Assembly (NCBI GenBank): GCA_014338405.1
Contig: JTDE01002122.1
Location: forward strand, 35,773-99,772
DNA from: Paragonimus skrjabini miyazakii
Lineage: Eukaryota; Platyhelminthes; Trematoda; Plagiorchiida; Troglotrematidae
Length of the DNA stretch: 64,000 bases
Direction of reading: 5' to 3'
A program made the position numbers and the translations under genes. Numbering within the stretch: position 1 is the stretch's first letter; each line of letters opens with the position of its first letter. This document shows, piece after piece, positions 52,785 to 64,000 of this stretch. The notes under the pieces are model-generated. The model ran no database searches, had not been told where the DNA came from, and was given only the letters and a program-made list of their open reading frames with translations.

Positions 52785-52869
52785 TAATGAGTAGTAAGGG
52801 ATTTTTGATTATCATGTAGATTGAACATCACCCACAACTGATCGCAGCTGTCGCATTCCCATAGACTTT
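52785..52869 (-). mobile_element. tRNA-derived SINE, tail-only copy 9
   Basis: Matches only the 3' tail of copies 4 and 8: actttg end, ggaatgcgacagctgcg, gttgtgggtgatgttcaatc and tactcatt, read on the minus strand. The tRNA-like half is absent, the usual result of 5' truncation during LINE-driven retroposition. Confidence 0.7.
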
Positions 52870-54870
52870 GATAGATATACTTGCCCATGGGTTTAAACAG
52901 AAGTGTGGTTTATCATTTTCACTCTACAATGTGTTTCTTTTGCAAATGAGGGGTCATAGTATGCCACTATACCTCCTCCCTCGCACAGTCAATCAAAAAC
53001 ATCTCGATGAGCGTGGTGTTACTCAGCCCGCATATATTGATCAACAGTAACGTGTCTAAGTCGGTTCAAGGTAAAACACCCAAGGACGTCCAAATGAAAT
53101 GAGAATTACGGAACTTTTGTAACGAAATACGATATTATTACTACGACATGATGAGCACGTTTCGTACTGGCTTAAATGTCAGTTTGAATCATGTGTACCT
53201 TTTAAGTCTCTCAATCAGTAGGTAGTTCCTTCAGACAACTATATTGGTTATCCTGCTGCATCTGGCTGAAGTATCCAGGTGACTAACTAAATCCGGGTTG
53301 AAGGCACTACACACAGGTTTGAGATGAAAATGACACATTCGGAATAACAGTAGCAAGAGGCCAGACTTTGGTATGAGACCGGAAGCTGCACATATAGGCC
53401 AAATTGGATATCCCATTTGCGGTGTTAATGATTAGTATAACCCAGTGTTTGAGTAGACGACATGTAGTTGGTTGGTATACCGGGTTAGTAATAAACCGAA
53501 CAATTTTTATACCGAGGGGTCTGGACGTCGCCGACCTTCGTTAACTCGCAACAGTGGCCCAAAACTTTGGCAACATTGGTCAGTTCATAACCGGTATCCG
53601 TCATCTCCCACGGATTTCTAACCACTGCTGTCACGTACCAACATTGCAAGTAGAACAACTTTAAAGAGAGTCCAGTTGCATAATTTAATTAATTATTAGG
53701 TTATTAATAATTTGTTGTGAAAAGCGTCCGGCTTGATTAAGCTCCTTCAATCAATTTTTCGTAGGGCTTGATACGTTGTCACATCCCTTCTTCAATCCAA
53801 TGTCCAGCAATGTTGATTTTTTACCGCCGTTTTTCACCAGCAATTTTACCACGGATTCAAATCAGGTGTAACTGTATATGTTAAAGTGAACGCGAACTTC
53901 CTTATCCCGCCAACATCCACCGTGATGTTTACGCGTGCCATCAGTGTGAAAGATTATAAATTCACCGTCATACTCGCTTTCCATTCATAAAATTTAATGT
54001 GTTAGACAACCACCCTCAACATATTTTAATTCACTTTGTTGAACATTTATTGCTTTCAGACAAATTAAGTTATCTTCTTACATACAATCAGAGTTTTCTA
54101 AGTTAACTTGAAACGTTGAGTTGCTCATTTGGGCTATTTAGCTCCCGAGCTATTTCTCTTAGTTTATAAATTAAAATGTTTTTAAAAACACTATGACAGT
54201 CGGCTGTTTCAAATCAAAACGTTTAACCATGCAGCTAACCAGTTAACAAATTGCCTCCATTTGCAACCAACCTGTTCTCTATCCGTTAGATATCGCTTTC
54301 AGTGGTAGGAAAGTCTTCTATCGTTCCTATTTGATTAATGGAACACATTAAGATCCCTCTTGTAAACCTCATCTGTCCAACTACTTCACGCATACGCGTG
54401 TTAGGGTTGTCCTTCGTATGCCGCAGTACTTGTTATTTTTTCGGAGATCAGCGGACATCCGGTACACCGGGCGTTTACTAGTTTTCACGCGATGGAATGC
54501 AATGCACCCACATATGTGAAACAACCTTCCTTTGAATTTTTCCATATACGTATGCTACCGTAGCGCTAAACGCGTATGCACCGTACATATCTGTATGGTC
54601 AGTTCTACAGCAACTCGATGATGACTGGTGTCTAGTTGCCTTCCTCTTCAAGTCCCAACAACCAACTAACTTGTGCGGCAGCACCGTGGGTAAGGAACAA
54701 TAAGTGACCTAGATGAAGATCTTCCATTTCCCGTGTGTTCTAGGGAATACAAGTTTTATTTCTGAAATATCCCTACATTTATCATTTAACGGATATCCTC
54801 CGCAACACTCAACATCTAAAATGTATTTCTCACCGCACGTTTACGAGCCATGAAATCGTCTTCCTTAGCA
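52870..54870. other. No supported feature
   Basis: AT-rich, no repeats of the families listed and no exon-like segment. Confidence 0.5.
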
Positions 54871-54874
54871 CGTG

Positions 54875-55683
54875 CAATTTCACATTCTGCTAAGTACTTC
54901 GGAATGCGCTTTGCAGCCTCAAAATGTAAAGTGCTTTCTGCAAGATTGCTGTGGTTACGTAGATTTAATTTTAGATAATGAATTCATGGAGGTTGTTGAC
55001 CGGTTTGTATACCTGGGAAGCTGCATCATTGTCGGCGGCCGAGGTGTAGGGAATGAAATATAGGCGCAGATTTCCTAGGCTAGTGCGGTGTTTACTAATC
55101 TGAGGCACTTGTGGCGACAGAAGGTATCTCTCTGAAGACGAAAAGACGTCCGGTTGTCGCTGAAAGGAAGGGTGTATAATGCCTGTGTGCGTTCCATTCT
55201 GCTGTATGGTTCGGAAACGTGGCCTGTTCACAAAGAAGATATCAACAGGCATGCTGTATTTGACCATCGTTGTCTCCGCCAATTGGCCCATATTGAGTGA
55301 ACTGATCGCGTGAGCAATGTGGCAGTTCGCCGGCGCGTATTCCGGAACGCTCGGGATGCGCGGTCAATTGGTCAACTACTCATGGTGCACAGCTTGCGAT
55401 GGTTGGGTCACGTACTCCGTATGTCCTCTGATCGTTTACCGTACCGGGCATTATATGCTGAGGCCACCAACAGTTGGGTCAAATCACGTGGTGGTTGAGC
55501 AACAACTTCGTCACAAAATATGAAGACCTTGACTGCTCCATTGAGCAAAGTGGGTAGGTGTCGCCTGCCTGGATGGGGTCCTCGTGATCACTCAAACCGC
55601 TGGTTAGAGACGCTATCCGAGATGGCGATGTGTCGCAGTCAATGGCGTGCCTGTATCCATACCATTTCTAGTTCTCCCGCTTA
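54875..55683 (+). mobile_element. RTE-like LINE, 3' end of the reverse-transcriptase ORF, copy 1 (pseudogene)
   Basis: Across frameshifts the plus strand reads AKYFGMRFAASKCKVL, then MEVVDRFVYLGSCI, FTNLRHLWRQ, VRLSLKGRVYNACVRSILLY, GSETWP, VFDHRCLRQLAHI, RVSNVAVRRRVFRN, LRWLGHVLRMSSDRLPYRAL, CRLPGWGPRDHSNRWLETLS and SQWRACIH. This is the region after the catalytic YADD in RTE-clade LINEs, a string well known from schistosome and fluke genomes. At least three frameshifts and several stops make it inactive. The element is 5' truncated: no endonuclease or palm domain is seen upstream. Confidence 0.88.
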
Positions 55684-55799
55684 GTCTTGTTTTAATAATT
55701 TTCAACCTTCTTAGCAACGTTTTCTTCTAGGATATTCCACGTCACTTTTGAGGTGAACGGCAGCCCGAGCCACAGTACCTTTTGGTCAGGTTCATGGCT

Positions 55800-56333
55800 G
55801 TTATGATGATAAGGGTTGCGTATATCAGACAACAGTGTGGGCTGTATTACTATACGGCAGCGAAACCTGGCCGCTCAGAATAGGGGTCGTGAACCGTCTT
55901 CAGGTATTTGACCACCGATGTCTGAGTTCAATCGCTTGTATCGGGCGGCACCGACGAGTAAGCAACGAGGAGGTTAGGAAGCGGGCGTTTGACACTGATT
56001 TTCAAACGAGTTTTTCGTCCCTACATTTGCATATATATATATAGATGGTTAGGTCATATACTAAGGATGCCAGCTAGTCGTCTACTAAACCGAGCACTGT
56101 TTGCCGACGCTGCGGTCGATTGGCGCAAGATGCGATGTGGACAGATGAGGACCTGGCGTAGACAAATGAAATCGTTCACGAAGGGGTTGTTCACTGCAGA
56201 TCGAGTTCGTCTCCCAGGCTGGGGTCCTCGCGGCTCACAGAGTCGGTCGCTTGAGACGTTAGGTGAGATGGCGGCTAGTCGAGCTCAGTGGCGTGAATGT
56301 TGTCGTTGTTTGTCCGAGTTGTCTGTGAAGTGA
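55800..56333 (+). mobile_element. RTE-like LINE, 3' end, copy 2 (pseudogene)
   Basis: A second fragment of the same ORF end, in the same orientation. It reads VWAVLLYGSETWPLR, VFDHRCLSSIACIGRHRR, VSNEEVRKRAF, then RWLGHILRMPASRLLNRALF, MKSFTKGLFTADRVRLPGW, GPRGSQSRSLETLGEM, SRAQWRECCR and ends LSVK-stop at 56333. It starts later than copy 1, and a block around 55995-56042 is replaced by an (AT)n tract. The two copies differ enough to come from separate insertions or subfamilies. Confidence 0.88.
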
Positions 56334-59300
56334 GTGAATTTAATGACGCGGGGCAGTGAAAGTCTTGCTGATGACGCCTTACTTTCACTTCAGCTCGGAT
56401 GTTTGTTTACAAAGCGTAGGCAGTTCGGTGTTGAATGACTGAATATAAACGTGGCAAATTTTAGTACGTAGGTCCCCTCCTCTTCTTTCTTCTTCTCTCC
56501 TTCTGAGCAGTTTTTTTCTTTGTGGTTGTATTGAAATTAAACGTCGGTATGAACCACTGATGTACTGCTGTCTATGATGACGTTGATGATGGCGTAACTG
56601 TAGCTGAAACAGAGTGGCGTACTTATTCTTTAGTCGGTAGACCTGTCGGCGCAGAGTTTTGTGATAAATACGTGTACTAGTTGTGGGCAAACAGTGAAGG
56701 TCTAATTACCAGGATGACCTGATTGCTGTACACTTGTCGTGATTTCTTATGCATAACTGTGCTACTTCTGCACACAGCTGTGTGCAGACGGAAGTGCAAA
56801 GTTCTGCGGATAATTATAAATAATTCTTTTTACTGTATCATTGAAAATGCTCTTGATATTGCTTGCTGGCGCTTTACTGAACAAACCTAACGCGTATCAG
56901 ATAGGTTTAGTAAAGCATTATGACATTGTAAACCTGATAGTGTTGTAATATTCATGGACCCCTACGTTAAGGTGCTGAACTGACGTTTATGTTCTCTCCC
57001 CCGATGTTCAGTACGGCAGGCTGAAAATATGCGAAGCTTGACGAACGTATAAGAATTTCATATCATGGTACGAGACAGTCAGTAGTTAGAAATAGCGATG
57101 CATACCAGCAGTGCAGCCGAGTGATAAGTTTGTAGCTCGTATCATTAAGAATGTGGCGTAAAAGTGTTAGCGTTTTCCTACGTGTTACTTTCTTTTTTAG
57201 ATAACTGTTTGCAACACAATAGGTACTAGCAGTTCACCAGCCGCATGTGACTTATCGTCATCTTCATAATCGTTGTCAACCTTGAGCTCGATCGGAAGGT
57301 ACTTTGGCTGAGACTGTGGCTCAGGTCAACAATCACGTGAAATATTCTAGAAGAATGTTGGAAAGAATAGGTACCAGGATATGAGATTCCCAGGAGGGCA
57401 GTCATAGCATTGTAACTAATTAGTAATCCTTTGGCGGTTTCTATTCCAACTGATGCTTTTTATAATACTTCCTGTGAATGTTTATCGGAAGTGATACCTC
57501 GTGACATCGCATTATCTATGTTGTGTGTATTTATGGCTCACGATGTAAACACAAGTTCATCATGTACTTATCTTTGATGTACTTTGCAAATACATTTTCT
57601 TCCTCACCCTCCGGTTACCTTGTTATTTCACCGTTACACATAATTAACAAAACACAAATAACTATACACTGATAAATTGTGTTTTGAACTCGTCTTTTGG
57701 TTACTTGAACATTCATACTCTAAATTAATGGAAATCTTATAAGTTTCTGATATGGACGAAAGGAAGTGTTACTGCGTCAGAAAAATTAAGGCTGACGGCA
57801 ACGAAAACGTTGTCATCATAAGCATCAGCTAGCCGGATGACCTATTGGCAATTGGTGTTTTAAATATGTTCAGAAACATTTGCAGCCAAGGTAAGACATT
57901 AGAAATTATCCGGTTATTTCACTTGTTACCACAAATAAGTGAAAGTAATTCATACCAAGCATAAAAACTTTCAACTAAAGTTGGCTTCGTATTGCGATAC
58001 ACATCGGACAGCCTGGTTTTCCGCGACGATTCAATAACCATAGACCCACGCCTAAAACATCCAGTGCAGGCTAAGCATACCAGTTGGCTTACACGTTAAC
58101 AACAAGCAACCAAGGTTTCCCGTGAGAACAGTGACGGAGAAAAAAGAAATTGTGAGCAACCTCACGTCAGATATTAATTTCCCTCATGCAGCCGCAATAA
58201 GGCACACATCTTTATGGCGCGTGCAAACCCCATCGGTTGCATTATGTATGGTACGCGCACTGCCACACACAACGAATGTGCTCAGAAAGTATTACTTCGA
58301 GCACCATTACTTACAAGGAAAGCCTAAGAGAAAACGGTTACCAAGAATGAATTACGTGAGTGACGTTCATCAGTTTTTACTGCTTTAAACAGCAAAAAGC
58401 GCTTGCTACACTTAACACACTCTCACAGAGATACCTCACAGTATGAGTGTACAGCAGAACACATGATGAACTAACACGGGTTGAATGACCACAAAAACAA
58501 CCCGATTGGCGAATAAGAAGACACTGTCCTTGCCGTTTCCTGTAAAGTGAGTAACCCGGTTACAAGAACTTGATAAAAAACTACTTGAGTCAACGTTCCA
58601 ATCCGCAATGTGTCCGCCCAGGTTGATTATGTCCAAGGTTTCAGTGTCCCCAGGGTTTGGACACTGGTTAGAAATATGATGAAACGATTGATGACGAGAG
58701 CCGTCGCCGAAAAAATTACCCACTACGGTGTTCACAACAATTTGTATGTAAACAAACACAACTGATCCTTTTCATTAAGTATGAACTGCCATATGAGCCC
58801 AATCCGTGACAAAGTGATCAAATGAATATAACAATGCATGGTTACAAGAGACAAACACTGCGCAACCTGCATGCAGGCAACAGAATGAAAACTTCAGTCT
58901 GGTATGCCTGCTCTCACACGACAGCATTCTTGGTGTTCCAGGAAACAGAGTAGACTGTGGATGTTACAAGAGAATACTGACGATACGGACGCAATTCAAT
59001 ATACCATACTGTTAACACGTTGTATAAAACTTCCTCTCTATATATGTAACGTCTCTGCATTATACGCATTTCCCTTCCAATGGCATTTTAATAAAGGCCA
59101 TGGTCGGACGGCTGGTTATGTTTTAAGGCTACAAAAGAAGTGGGAGACCGCAGACGACGTAAGGTTCTAAATCTGGGAAGTGTTCGTGGGAAGCATTAAT
59201 AAAAATGGAAGAATTCAGCGTGCTTTGCTGTGCGCTATTTTAGTGCGAACGTGCGTTAAGATATTTCTTAGGTATGTGCAAAAAATACCATACGCGAAGT

Positions 59301-59640
59301 AAGTGGGGATATTTGAGACAGACCTAACGTATATTATACGATCAACATAATAGGTGTCGACCGGAGCCAATTGATGTTGTAACACTAAAAGAGCTAGGGA
59401 GATTCAGATCTGTTTGAAGCAGGGCGATTCAAATTTGAATACAAGTTGTTTCTCTCGTTTTGCCGTTCGTTTCTGTGAGCGTTTCGCACTGGGTTGTTAA
59501 AGTGTGTAAGCATCTTACAAACGATTTAAGTCGCGAATTATCTGTACTTATCAAGCTTGTCCAATTTATTGATTATAAATTGAGTCATCTAAACCAGATT
59601 GACATCCTGCCGATAAAGTGCTCCGAGTCTCTTATCCTTG
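56334..59640. other. No supported feature beyond a likely LINE 3' UTR at its left end
   Basis: The first 300 bp or so after 56333 probably belong to the RTE-like 3' UTR. Frames at 58122-58388, 58436-58759 and 58904-59170 lack motifs and splice borders. Confidence 0.45.
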
Positions 59641-59642
59641 CC

Positions 59643-59980
59643 TTAACAAGCAGTGCAGCAAAAATGTGTTGTCTGGGATTTGTTGTAACATATGTGATAG
59701 ATGCTGCCGTCAGTCATGTGCACGCATAAGCACAGAGCGATAGAAGCTGCATGGCAAATATCCCGACTTGTGATATGTCTGTGTAGAATGCAAAGCCAGA
59801 GCAAACAGTTGCTTGGTCTTCCAGAGAGATCGGAATCCGTAATGAATGTTTCATACAGCTTGACCTTCAACACCCGTTCTTCAAGTCGTACTAATAACCA
59901 AACTCCAGGTTGTAGTGACCAGCGATCGTGTGGAATCTCTAAGGATCCCGGCTGCAACCGTGTTTTCCCGCTTGTCTGTT
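59643..59980 (-). other. Open minus-strand segment after a splice-acceptor-like site, unassigned
   Basis: From 59980, just after gatcatgcttacag, the frame is open for about 112 codons. The first 50 read like folded protein (HDRWSLQPGVWLLVRLEERV, LKVKLYETFITDSDLSG). No donor could be fixed and no family recognised. A second open stretch with an acceptor lies upstream at 60.4-60.5 kb. Confidence 0.22.
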
Positions 59981-60139
59981 CTGTAAGCATGATCCTGTGT
60001 ACGCCTGCTATAGGAGGTCTGATACGAACTCAGTGCCACTTTCTTCAGTCGTGCAACTAATTGCACACAGCAAATGTTTGCTCTTTTCCTAACGACTCAT
60101 ATATCATTTCATTCCTCAAGGTCGTTTAACCGAACCATT

Positions 60140-60420
60140 TTCGAGCGTTGTTTAACGCACTCGAAGGTTCCACGCACTTTTCGTTTGGCGCGCTTTTCAG
60201 CGCCGCCGAGTGGGCTGTGACCCATCTCACGCTTCTTTTCTTCTTCCTCTTGGTTGCTGCCGTTGGTCCCAGACTAGGCTAGAGCTAACTACTTATCATA
60301 TTTCCAAACATTGCGGGAGATATACGGTTTGTTTCCAAGCCCCGCTGCGTTCTTTAGTTCGATGCCTGTTGGGACTACGTGTTGATTACTCTTCAGGAAA
60401 GGTGGCTTAAATTGTTAGTG
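60140..60420. other. GC-richer block, probably an old repeat
   Basis: Richer in GC than its surroundings (gcgcgcttttcagcgccgcc near 60187). On the plus strand one frame has CRWSQTRLELTTYHISKHCG, a kind of pseudo-coding text often seen in old repeats. I cannot name the family. Confidence 0.25.
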
Positions 60421-61299
60421 GACGAGGGTTTAGCGCATACCCACTTGTCCACTACAACGTTCGACTCCCGCGAAAACAGCGGCAAAACGGCATGGAACCT
60501 GGATAAAAAGCAAGTGCACTTTGACAGCATTCTGCAAGCAACTCCTACACTCACACTGTAAGGTAGTCTACTTGTGCGCTCAACGCCACTTATGTCGGCG
60601 GTGATACGCACTAAGAACCACACATTGGTTTCTCAAAACTCTAAAAGAGTAAGAGGGCTGCTCAAGGACCACAAAAGTCAACTAATTGTAAAACTACATT
60701 ACAAGAGAAACCAAACCTTCGAGGTCAAATGAGCCAATGAATCAAGATTGTAGGACACTTATAAACTATCTTGTGAAGCAAAGTTCAAGTAACCCGAAAA
60801 AGGTAGATGCGGTTCACATACGGGTTATGCAACACGACACTTATCAATGCGACATTACACCAAGTATGCAAAACAAGTTACTGCAGATAAACAAATACAA
60901 AGTTCGTATGAGACCACCTAGGTATCTACACCCCAAGCCTCTGGGATCTGATACTAACTACGACTGACATGATAGTTCTGGTGATTTCAGAAGTAAATAT
61001 CGCAGCAGACAGCCAAGCAACACAAATTTGAGCCATATATTACAATGTTAGCTGTACCAGAAATCAAAAGCGAGCGTCAAGGCACAAACCAAGATCAGGA
61101 AGCAAATCGCAGCTTTAGGGGGGACAAAACAACAATGCAATAGTTTAGAAGAGTTAGCCTCCGAGGAGGAAAATTGATTGCATCCGACTGGTTTGTATCT
61201 TTATACCCAAAAGCAAACATATCACTCGGAGGTTCCCTCCGAGGGGTTAGATGCGACCGAACTGTGGAGTAGTCAGAAAACCAGATTGCCGAAGCTCAG

Positions 61300-64000
61300 G
61301 GGCATGCTGTCGAATATATGCTGCCTGCTTAGCTAGGGAGACGAGCTGCAAACAGCGATTCCCGACGTAGACATTTGTTTGATCACATAAACGTGTTTCA
61401 AAGAATAAGTAGGTTCAGGAGGTTGAGCGCGTGGGTTCTAATGGTGTCGCAATTACCGTAGCAATGCTGGTGGAGATAGTTGCCTTTTAGTGAACAAAAG
61501 TTCTATAGAACAGTTACCAGTGAATTATAACCACAGTTACATGGGTATTCAAACTGCTGACAGCCTTCTTCATGTCAACCACCCACTGATGCTCTTTAGG
61601 GCGTATCAAAGTTCGGGTGTGACACCAGAGGAAGATGAAGCACTGCTGGAATCACTCCAAACGGGTTGCCAACCAGACTGTCGCCTGCCCGTTCCAGGAG
61701 ATTTTAATGCTCCTAAAGTCAATTGGTTTTTTGGATCCGTTAGTGGCAAAAGCTTCAATCACAAATTGATAAACCATGTCAACGATTTCACACCAACACA
61801 ACATTTTAGTGTGGCCAAGAAATTCTGACCTGGTCATATAGCCTTAACGCTAGACATAATCATAACTCGTCAGAGCAGCAGCATCACAAACGTGTTATCT
61901 GCGACACCATTCAGAAATTGCGATCACATGACGGTATATTACTTCCCCAGAAGTTCTCTGTCGGTAAAACCGGCACAAAAGTGCAACGTTTTCTCCAAAA
62001 TGACCACAATAAACTAATAACAACAGCTGGTAAAATGACCTGGTATCCATAAGTTTCCACAGAAAAAGTAAATATTTTGCAGCTAAACTATAATGTCAAC
62101 CTCTGAGCCCTTACAGAATGAAACGTCTTTTAGAAGATAATCGGAAGAAGAGGTCGGAAACTATGGGCTAGCCCCAGGGCCAAGAGAGCGTTCTGACGTA
62201 AGCATATGTATTGTAAAGCACATACTCAGTAAAAGGGATTTTAAAGCTCCATGATATACAAAAGAGTTCAAAACAAAGCAATCAAAGCAGCAAGGAATGC
62301 TCGTTTGGTCTATAAGATCAACCTAACATGTAATACTAAACAGAACTGCAAGGGCTTTTACAGTCACGCTTCGTTCAGATATTCTCTAATAAAAGAAATT
62401 GGGACCACGCTTTTCTACAACGGAGAAATTATATAGATTGATAAAGGCAAAGCAAACGCGTTTATGACACAGTTTCAAAGTGTTTATCGTTCGGACGATA
62501 TAATACCTGGGCCTCGCATTAACGCTATGGGCGCGGCCACGGTGGATGAGGGCATTACACCTCAGGAAGTTGAACGAGCAATATCCCTGTTAAATAGCAC
62601 AAAGTCCGCAGGACCAAACCACATCTACGGGGCCATTCTAAAACCTCTCACCAAGTTGCTGGCGTCGCTTATTGCGCAAGTGTTCAACTACACATTGAAA
62701 ACAGGGGCAATTTTGGGGAACTGGAAAAAACCACAATTGTCCCCCATCTTCAAAAATGGTAATCAATCAGTTGTCGAAAGTCACCGACCAGTAGGCCTGA
62801 TTAGTGTCTTACGCAAGCATTTTGGTTGCATATTACGAGAGAGAAACTGCACATTCATTTGCGAGCCAAACATTTCCAGATCTCTTCAGCATGGCATTCT
62901 ATGAGATAGGTCTTTTGTAATCAATCTGCTGACTCTTTCGGACACTATCACAGAGAATCTGGGTGGAGAAGTCATCGAGGTGTGCTTTACGGATTTTCGA
63001 AAAGCCCCCAATTTTGTCTACCACAGACTTTTGGGCTGAAAGCTACGAGAAGCTGGAATATCCCCTACAATCTGTAGGTGGATTAAGGCGTTTCTAGCTA
63101 GAAGGTCGTATAGGGTGAGATTAAGAGAAGTGCAGTCAGATGAAATTTCTCTGTTAAGTGGAGTATTTCAAAGTTTACTCCTCGCCCTCTATTCTTCCTG
63201 GCATACATAATTGACGTGACCGACAAACTAGTCAGGTCATGTTATCTATACGCAGATGATGTAGGGCTGGTTTGAAGTGCGCCGGACTCAGTCATCTCCC
63301 AGAGGGATATTCCGAAAATCTGCGAATAGATACTCAGGTAGGATTCACTTCTGAAAGTTTTCAAAAGCCATATTTTCTTAATGCTTTTCATTCCATCCCC
63401 AGGTACCTAAAGGATGCACACGAACAGACAGCTGAACTAGCGACTAAACAGCGAACGAAATACTTGGGTATCCAATTCACTAATATGTTTACCTCGTCTG
63501 TTCAGTGACCGCAGCTGTTACAAAAGCACGACGGACGTTATTTCGACTGAAATCTGTGATCACTGACCCGTGTCCAGCGGTGTTTATTCCGATATACTCG
63601 GCCATAGTTCTTCCTCACTTGCAATATTGTGTCCAAGTTTGGTCACCATATCGCAAAAAGGGTATTGTCACTCCTGAAAAAGTGCAAAAGCTCGCCACAC
63701 GCATGATATGGGACTATGAATGATTTAAGTTACCAAAACCGACTAAATTCGTCAAACCTATTCTCGTTTGAACGCCAAAGGGTAAGAGGGGACCTTGTTG
63801 AAGTATACGAAATTACCCATCACGCAAACACAAGTTCACTAGCATATTTATCTGTGATACGTCAGGACAGATGGTTGAGGTCACAGGTTAACATTTAAAA
63901 AAACAAGGTCACAATTGACTGTTCCATTTAACTTTTTCACTAACCGGATAATCACCCCGTGGAAAAAATTGCTCGCAAAGATTGTTGAGGTATCAAGTGT
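61300..64000 (+). mobile_element. CR1-like (Jockey superfamily) LINE, decayed, running off the window end
   Basis: Endonuclease part (about 61480-61830): LPVNYNHSYMGIQTADSLL, then PGDFNAPKVNWFFGSVSG (the GDFN motif) and SFNHKLINHVNDF. A linker follows (KRVQNKAIKAARNARLVYK, 62257-). The reverse transcriptase begins near 62490 with ITPQEVERAISLLNSTKSAG, LGNWKKPQLSPIFKNG and SHRPVGLISVL. After frameshifts come VINLLTLSDTITENLG, EVCFTDFRKAPNFVYHRLLG, REAGISPTICRWIKAFLA, and then SCYLYADDVG at about 63236-63265, so the catalytic YADD survives. The C-terminal part (63505-63900) has HLQYCVQVWSPYRKKG and QKLATRMI. Numerous stops and frameshifts (for example after 61828, 62902, 63274 and 63508) make it a pseudogene. 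The true 5' end is not defined. Confidence 0.88.

Noticed and set aside
1..64000. CRISPR arrays, rRNA genes or bacterial operons
   Set aside because: No regularly spaced repeats, no rRNA-like blocks, no adjacent same-strand uninterrupted genes; the organisation is eukaryotic throughout.

Overview
The window looks like nuclear DNA from an animal, most likely a parasitic flatworm (digenean trematode). The evidence is the AT-rich, intron-rich, gene-poor sequence, two runs of N from assembly, a split gene for a ciliary protein with introns of 43-67 bp beside one of about 6 kb, and decayed retroelements (RTE-like and CR1-like LINEs, a Penelope-like GIY-YIG domain, a tRNA-derived SINE family). The genus cannot be told from the sequence. 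Nothing bacterial is present: no operons, no CRISPR array, no rRNA, no intact tRNA gene.

The one gene I can model end to end is on the minus strand, from 49728 down to 39622. Seven exons, all joined in phase 0, give a coiled-coil protein of about 386 residues that I identify as CFAP263 (CCDC113), an axonemal and centriolar-satellite protein. Its large intron (43100-49066) holds only short repeats.

Other coding evidence is fragmentary. Two phase-compatible minus-strand exons (29277-29592 and from 28943 downward) may encode the lumenal part of a membrane protein like TMEM181. Single candidate exons lie at 24839-25023 (-), 16617-17066 (-), 3157-3736 (-) and 27781-27914 (+). I could not join them into genes.

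The rest is repeats. A tRNA-derived SINE family has at least eight copies or fragments (4.4-5.0, 9.7, 23.8, 25.8, 26.1-26.5, 27.5-27.8, 52.0-52.3 and 52.8 kb). The most complete copy, at 51992-52327, is a foldback with near-identical inverted arms around the tRNA-like core. A second foldback family (about 9.44-9.64 and 23.6-23.8 kb, with a related core near 38.0 kb) carries a hammerhead-ribozyme-like motif. A Penelope-like C-terminal domain sits at 33.7-34.1 kb. Two 3' ends of RTE-like LINEs lie head to tail at 54.9-56.3 kb, and a decayed CR1-like LINE fills 61.3 kb to the window end. Long stretches, chiefly 1-3.1, 5.0-8.9, 9.9-16.6, 17.1-19.3, 19.5-23.6, 29.6-33.7, 34.1-37.2 and 56.3-59.6 kb, hold nothing I can support beyond short repeats.

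I did not find a clearly new biological system. The most rewarding items are the foldback SINE architecture, the hammerhead-like foldback repeats, the micro-intron organisation and possible trans-splice acceptor of the CFAP263 gene, and the unassigned candidate exons.
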